Part shown: positions 58,516-64,000 of the stretch, one piece after another
How positions within the stretch are numbered: position 1 is the stretch's first letter
Layout of the letters: each line of letters opens with the position of its first letter
Assembly (NCBI RefSeq): GCF_963675165.1
Contig: NC_087393.1
Span: 5,196,202-5,260,201 of the forward strand
Length of the DNA stretch: 64,000 nucleotides
Reading direction: 5' to 3'
Source: Halichondria panicea
Lineage: Eukaryota > Porifera > Demospongiae > Suberitida > Halichondriidae
The notes under the pieces: generated by a model
The model's database searches: none
Told to the model about the DNA's origin: nothing
What the model saw: the letters and a program-made list of their open reading frames with translations, nothing else
Program-made: the position numbers and the translations under genes

Positions 58516-59570
58516 ATGCACATCTATAAGCCACCATCACAAGGAAACACACTCCCTCATAAGAGAGGCATGCACATCTATAAGCCACCATCACAAGGAA
58601 ACACACTCCCTCATAAGAGAGGCATGCACATCTATAAGCCACCATCACAAGGAAACACACTCTCCCTCATAAGAGAGCCATGCACATCTATAAGCCACCA
58701 TCACAAGGAAACACACTCCCTCATAAGAGAGCCATGCATCATCTATAAGCCACCATCACAAGGAAACACACTCCCTCATAAGAGAGCCATGAACATCTAT
58801 AAGCCACCATCACAAGGAAACACACTCCCTCTAAGAGAGCCATGCACGTCTATAAGCCACCATCACAAGGAAACACACTCCCTCATAAGAGAGGCATGCA
58901 CATCTATAAGCCACCATCACAAGGAAACACACTCCCTCATAAGAGAGCCATGCACATCTATAAGCCACCATCACAAGGAAACACACTCCCTCATAAGAGA
59001 GGCATGCACATCTATAAGCCACCATCACAAGGAAACACACTCCCTCATAAGAGAGGCATGCACATCTATAAGCCACCATCACAAGGAAACACACTCCCTC
59101 ATAAGAGAGGCATGCACATCTATAAGCCACCATCACAAGGAAACACACTCCCTCATAAGAGAGCCATGCACATCTATAAGCCACCATCACAAGGAAACAC
59201 ACTCCCTCATAAGAGAGCCATGCACGTCTATATATAAGCCACCATCACAAGGAAACACACTCCCTCATAAGAGAGCCATGTACATCTATATATAAGCCAC
59301 CATCACAAGGAAACACACTCCCTCATAAGAGAGCCATGCACATCTATAAGCCACCATCACAAGGAAAAACACTCCCTCATAAGAGAGCCATGCACATCTA
59401 TAAGCCACCATCACAAGGAAACACACTCCCTCATAAGAGAGCCATGCACGTCTATATATAAGCCACCATCACAAGGAAACACACTCCCTCATAAGAGAGC
59501 CATGTACATCTATATATAAGCCACCATCACAAGGAAACACACTCCCTCATAAGAGAGCCATGCACATGCA
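58516..59570. repeat. 54-bp satellite, ~19-20 copies
   Basis: The longest of the four arrays, about 330 bp 5' of paralogue 6. Some units carry a 4-bp tata gain (ctatatataagcc). A ~210-bp higher-order block recurs (59225-59320 and 59450-59540). Open frames here are artefacts of the 18-codon period. Confidence 0.9.
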
Positions 59571-60241
59571 ACTCTATATTTATACAGCGATTTACATATT
59601 TATCCAGGGATGCAACTCTATACATCCAGCGATGGTAGGTCATTCATCAAGTGATGAATAAAAGCTTAGGGTCAAAGGTAATTACTTTATCCCGTGGTCT
59701 TTAATCAAAATACGCATGCACATACATGGGCAGTAATTGGTTCTCATCCGGTACCAGTTAACAGCAGGGAGCAGGCAAAAGGATTGCTCCCTATACATGC
59801 ATGGTGGGGGCACTTGGTGGGGGCACTGTGACAGTGGCGGCTGGTTCCGCTTGGCCTGACGCCCACGTTTTGCAAAAATCTTACACATATCTTACATACA
59901 TATCTTATATCTTACTTACGGTGTCCTACACACCTAAAGAATGACTATAGGGTGGACATGCCATGCAATGCAAACGTGTTAGGGCAGGGCTTTCAGAACC
60001 TGCTTGCTCCTAAACCCCAAACCATTGTTAAATCCTCCTCTTCTGTAGGGGAACATAATTATTATTTCAGTCACGAATTTCTCTCTGTCTATACATATGC
60101 ATGTACTCTGCTGCGGGATAAAGTAACCTTTGAACCCTAAACTCGTATTCATCGCTGGATGAATGACCTATCATCGCTGGATGTAAAGAGTTGCATCCCT
60201 AGAAATATGTACATCGCTGCATGTGGATAAATATTGAGTTA
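59571..60241. mobile_element. foldback element, ~670 bp with ~120-bp arms
   Basis: The left arm (tacagcgatttacatatttatccagggatgcaactc ... aggtcattcatc ... agggtcaaaggtaattactttatcccg) is mirrored on the right (cgggataaagtaacctttgaaccct ... gatgaatgacct ... gagttgcatccctagaaatatgtacatcgctg). No transposase is seen. Confidence 0.8.
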
Positions 60242-62543
60242 CTTTGCTTGATCATTTTAATGCATCGCTTGATAAATGAAAGCACCGCAGGTGCTGATGC
60301 CTCGGTGGAGATGCCAAAGCTACATAACATAACATAAAGCTACTAATAGCAGTCCAATCATGCATGCAAACTCAAAGAGTGGGTAATGATCGACCATGAT
60401 TGTTGTTAAAAACGATCGATGCCAAAAGTTCAAGCCTAAAATTACTGGCTGCCGTCTGCAGAGCCTTGCATGCAGCTCTCTTCTCACTCTTGCAGCTACC
60501 AATAGCTATAGCGTTCTAGTGCAGAGCTAACTATACTAAGTAGAGTAGCAACATTCAGTAAACAAGTTTGGCTACGTGCTCTTCTGCATGAAAAGGCTGC
60601 AATGGCATTCGAAGTAAGCAAAACTAGGCATAACTCAAGAACGAAGTATTATTTTGCAAATCCACAAATTAAAATCCAAGTAAATATGACTATAGAAGCC
60701 TATCTCTTACTCGCACTTGATTCATCCTTGAGCAACTGTAGCAGTCTATACATGCACAGACACACACACACACAAACACACTACCGTATATCTCGCTTGC
60801 GCATGCGCACCGAGGCATAAATACCGCCTGCAGTTGGAACTGATCAACAATTTTGAAACAAACAGCTAACCATAGCATGCTGCATGCTGCAGAAAGGCTG
60901 CTATATATATATATATATGTATAATTATATTCAGCAAAATTTAAACACGCCGGCAAAAACCTTTCTACGGTCATTCCGCGAAAGTTTATACCCACATACG
61001 GTATACACATGCACAGATGGTACCACCCCACCCCCACCCACACCCACACCACAAAGCCAAAATGAACCGTAAAATTCTTAGAAATGTTTCGTATTAACAA
61101 TATACATATACACCATATATGATTATTTGTCCAGTTCATGTAAACAAATAATCATACCATAATTATTACACTTATGCGAGTGAAAAACCGAGCCAAATCA
61201 GCAGAAAAATTGAATCTTTGCGATCTAACTATATATATTGTGTCCTGGCCCAAGGATCATGTGTAATTACTAGTACTATATTTTTTGCAATTGATCAACC
61301 TTGGCAACGTTCGCATATGCACATACTCGCTACACATTCTCTAGTAATAATTATGGTACTATATAGACACATTGTATTCAGTTGATCCCTCTGCATTAGC
61401 TATAGGCAGTCCTTGCATCACAGCTTCAGGATTCAGGATAAGAATGAGAAGAGATGGAGCAACTTCAGCAGCTTGTCACCTCTAGTTTAGTTCTCTCTAT
61501 ACACGGTAACCCGGCACAACACACAATGCTTAACCGCTGTTATTCAGCAAAGATTAGTTAGCAATTTCACGGTGAACGGCCAATTAATTACATACATTGC
61601 TATCGCTATAACCAAGAGTGCATAACATTATCTAAGCTATTGTTAGACACTAAAAGTCTAAGATCTACATGGGAAGTACATGGGAAAAGTGCCTCAGAGC
61701 AGGTATACTATGGGACTTAGTATACCAGTCCTGCAACTTACTTAGTATTATACCTATATAGTATTCCGTTGTCAAGTAATTGTATTGTATAGTCAAGCCT
61801 CGAGGGCAAGGTTTACGCATGCACACTAGATCTAAATGAGTTTTGTCGGTGTCCATGCGATTTAGAAGCCCTCAACCACTTGTATATATAGTACCCTCGC
61901 TATACGCTCGGGATACTAAATCAGTGCTTTTGGGCTTCTATATAAACTCCAAAACAATTTACCGCTAAGCAACTTGCTAATTGCTGAATTCTGCAGCCTT
62001 TCTATTTTGTAACCGTCCTGGCTGATACTTAATTTGTATCCCAAGGATACACTTAGTTGAACTGAAGGTCACTGAGCCAATTAGTCTTTTATTAGATATG
62101 ATGATCAGAATAATTATGAATATTCAGAGTTTTCAATTCGGTTAATATAGTAATCCAATCAGTATACTGTATATTCTGAGAGATGTAGTATATACCATAC
62201 TGAAAACGTTGTATGCTATCCTATACAGAACATCTGCGCATCAGTGCATGCATGAACATCTTCAAAACTCCAAAGTTGGTAATTCATCCCGAGTATATTG
62301 GTCTCCGTACTTATAGTATATCAATGTCCTGCCAATTATCAACCCATCTAAGTTACAGAATGTGATGATTAGTATTAGTACAAACATTTAAGTAATGGTA
62401 ATAAATTAATTCCTGTTTACTATATAGCTATATAGACCACTAGAATCGATCACTATATAGAACATTATGCGCCATATATTCTAATTATCTACAGTATTAA
62501 TTGTTATTCTCATTCTCTATTATAATTATATAATTCAGAGAGT
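60242..62543. other. spacer with short repeats
   Basis: It holds a further copy of the segment shared with 46.5 and 53.0 kb (about 61375-61500), a decayed MITE end near 60965-61000 (cggtcattccgcgaaagtttata) and AT dinucleotides at 60902-60920. No supported gene. Confidence 0.55.
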
Positions 62544-64000
62544 TTAGCTCCAAATTTTATCCTTTGGCCCACCGACTTTACGTTTCGAAGGCGCCCCAAC
62601 TATTGCACCAATGTCTTCAAGAACTTTGCTGTTAGACACAATCTTGGAATGATTTACTTTGCTGAAGGTCTTGTACTGGAAAGAATATTTGGAAGGCATA
62701 CTTGACCACCTGTGACATACCCTAGAGCTAATAGTGTTTACTGATCCGTCCCCGTCACCGTTCTTAACAACTGGTCGCAAGCCAATAGCATTGCTAGGTG
62801 TCAGATCTTTTGAATAGGTGAATTTTTCCGGGGTAGGTACACCAACTCCATAGAAACAGTACGTTGGTACATTGGGAGCGGGGTAGTCTGATACTAGACT
62901 TTGCACGCCTTGAAAAGCCCGATAAACATTTGGAGCATTGAGGTCCCGAAACAGCTGTTCATAATCGTTAGCTGAGTACGTTTTGGACGGTGTTGATATG
63001 AGAGCAACGTTGCCAAACACTGAGGGCTTCGGAAACAGCCAAGGAATACTCTCGAATGTACGACCAATCGGAACAATAAAGTCGCTGATCAAACCGTACG
63101 CAAATAACAGCAAGTCAGGAATACCATGGTAACCAGATACGACACTTTGAACAGTCGCTGCACCACCAGACCAAGCAGCTGATAGTGTAACGTACGCATG
63201 GATGTACTTGTCCTTCCATGCTTGGTTAATCCCACTGAAGCCGGTCAGAAAGTGCAGGGAAACGAGACCACCCATACTGTGTACGACCAGGGTCACCTTA
63301 GTATTGCCGTTGGTTTTGTACATGTCTTCAATCATCGACTTGAGACGATGGAAGTATCCTCTCTTCTCAAGCTCATCTGTTACGATATTGAATAACGAGG
63401 TTACCTCAACACTTATAATAGTATAGCTATAGCTGGAGGTTTCTTATAAGCTTTACACCAAATTACCCTCTCACTGAAAGCAATACTATATAATTCTTTT
63501 CTTTGGTGTCTTACCTGCAGCCAATCTCCAGTCATAAGGAGCCCCTCGAATAGTCTCTCCTCTTTTGTAGCCTCGATCGACAAAGTATTTCACCGTGTCG
63601 TGAAAATATGGGAGTATATTTTTCATAATTCCAGGGTCGAGATATTCGACACTCGATGTCCCGCCAAATCCAGGAACACGGATCTCCACTTTAGTATTGT
63701 TGTGGTAGGAGTTGGTATTTGCGTTGTATCTCAATCTGTTAAATAGATGTGATAAAACTTATCTAGTGATGTCACTGAGACTAACAATAACAAAATTTAA
63801 TGCTAACACTTGAAGTGTTACATAGCTAAAATAATAAGCTGCATTGCCATTACTTACGGCAGCTCTCTCTTTGCACAAATATTGTAGAGGGAGAGTCGTA
63901 ATGGAGATATCCATAGCTTCTTGTATTCGAGACGAGTCGAACACAAGGAGGTCTGATCCTTAACTTGGAGTTGGGAACCCATCACACCCGGAACTAAACA
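62544..64000 (-). CDS. LCAT/PLA2G15-like lysosomal phospholipase, 5' end outside the window
   Basis: Three exons keep frame: 64000-63858 (partial), 63735-63515 and 63376-62544. It begins within VPGVMGSQLQVKDQTSL, then KLWISPLRLSL, RVPGFGGTSSVEYLDPG and RGAPYDWRLA. The lipase nucleophile Ser sits in VVHSMGG. The family's QAWKDKYI, YGVGVPTPEKF, catalytic Asp region NGDGDGSVN and catalytic His region VNHSKIV follow in order. The match is closer to group XV phospholipase A2 (YGTGVPTP, GDGDGTVN) than to plasma LCAT. It would transacylate or hydrolyse phospholipids in lysosomes or outside the cell. The C-terminus extends past the His with a basic tail. Confidence 0.9.

Noticed and set aside
58435-59295. 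ORFs made of HIYKPPSQGNTLPHKR repeats, also at 46230, 54821 and, on minus, 48878
   Set aside because: Artefact of the 54-bp satellite (18 codons); ORFs exist on both strands and in several frames.
58516-59570. CRISPR-like regular array
   Set aside because: Units abut with no unique spacers, and the surrounding genes are eukaryotic.
1-64000. Bacterial contamination or a symbiont origin
   Set aside because: Spliced genes with GT-AG introns and animal-specific families run through the window from end to end.

Overview
The window reads as nuclear DNA from a small-intron, non-bilaterian animal, most likely a demosponge. Conserved animal genes (TNRC6/GW182, MRPL12, CHTF18, a carbohydrate sulfotransferase, a lysosomal-phospholipase-like enzyme) have many 50-200 bp GT-AG introns. 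They sit beside two lineage-specific tandem families with no named relatives that I recognise. The species call is inference. All exon models come from reading splice signals and frame by eye; there is no transcript support.

Left third (1-22.7 kb): 3' end of an RGG-rich ALYREF/CHTOP-like gene (+), a small secreted Cys-rich protein (-) divergent from MRPL12 (+), a complete TNRC6 gene (-, 3.1-11.2 kb) with a possible alternative first exon, a PHAF1-like protein spliced in frame to a katanin-p80 con80-like C-terminus (+), an EGF-like single-pass membrane protein (-) divergent from an F-box/RasGEF protein (+), and a carbohydrate sulfotransferase (+) with a GC-AG intron.

Middle (22.7-38.2 kb): a head-to-tail array of ten type I or signal-less membrane-receptor genes and relics. 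Seven carry the same ~165-residue ectodomain exon; three are short TM-plus-tail genes. The tails are rich in repeated tyrosine motifs of N-x-x-Y form. Two members (26.2 and 31.4 kb) have practically identical ectodomains joined to different tails, the layout of paired immune receptors. Others are broken by a 14-bp deletion, 2-bp insertions or loss of the 5' end next to a foldback element. The array looks like a birth-and-death recognition locus, possibly immune or allorecognition (inference).

Then a CHTF18 gene (-, 38.2-41.1 kb) of which only the part C-terminal to the AAA+ ATPase is visible.

Right third (42-62.5 kb): six paralogues (-), each with a near-identical signal peptide and a TATAAAAG box about 90 bp upstream. 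Mature regions contain tandem amphipathic segments separated by acidic spacers: probable multicopy secreted peptide precursors (antimicrobial or other membrane-active peptides, inferred). Two copies are broken. One is followed, in frame after a single stop, by a roughly 32-copy cationic nonapeptide minisatellite. Four of the units have a 54-bp satellite a few hundred bp 5' of the gene. The spaces between hold foldback elements and MITE-like inverted repeats. The window ends in a partial LCAT/PLA2G15-like phospholipase (-).
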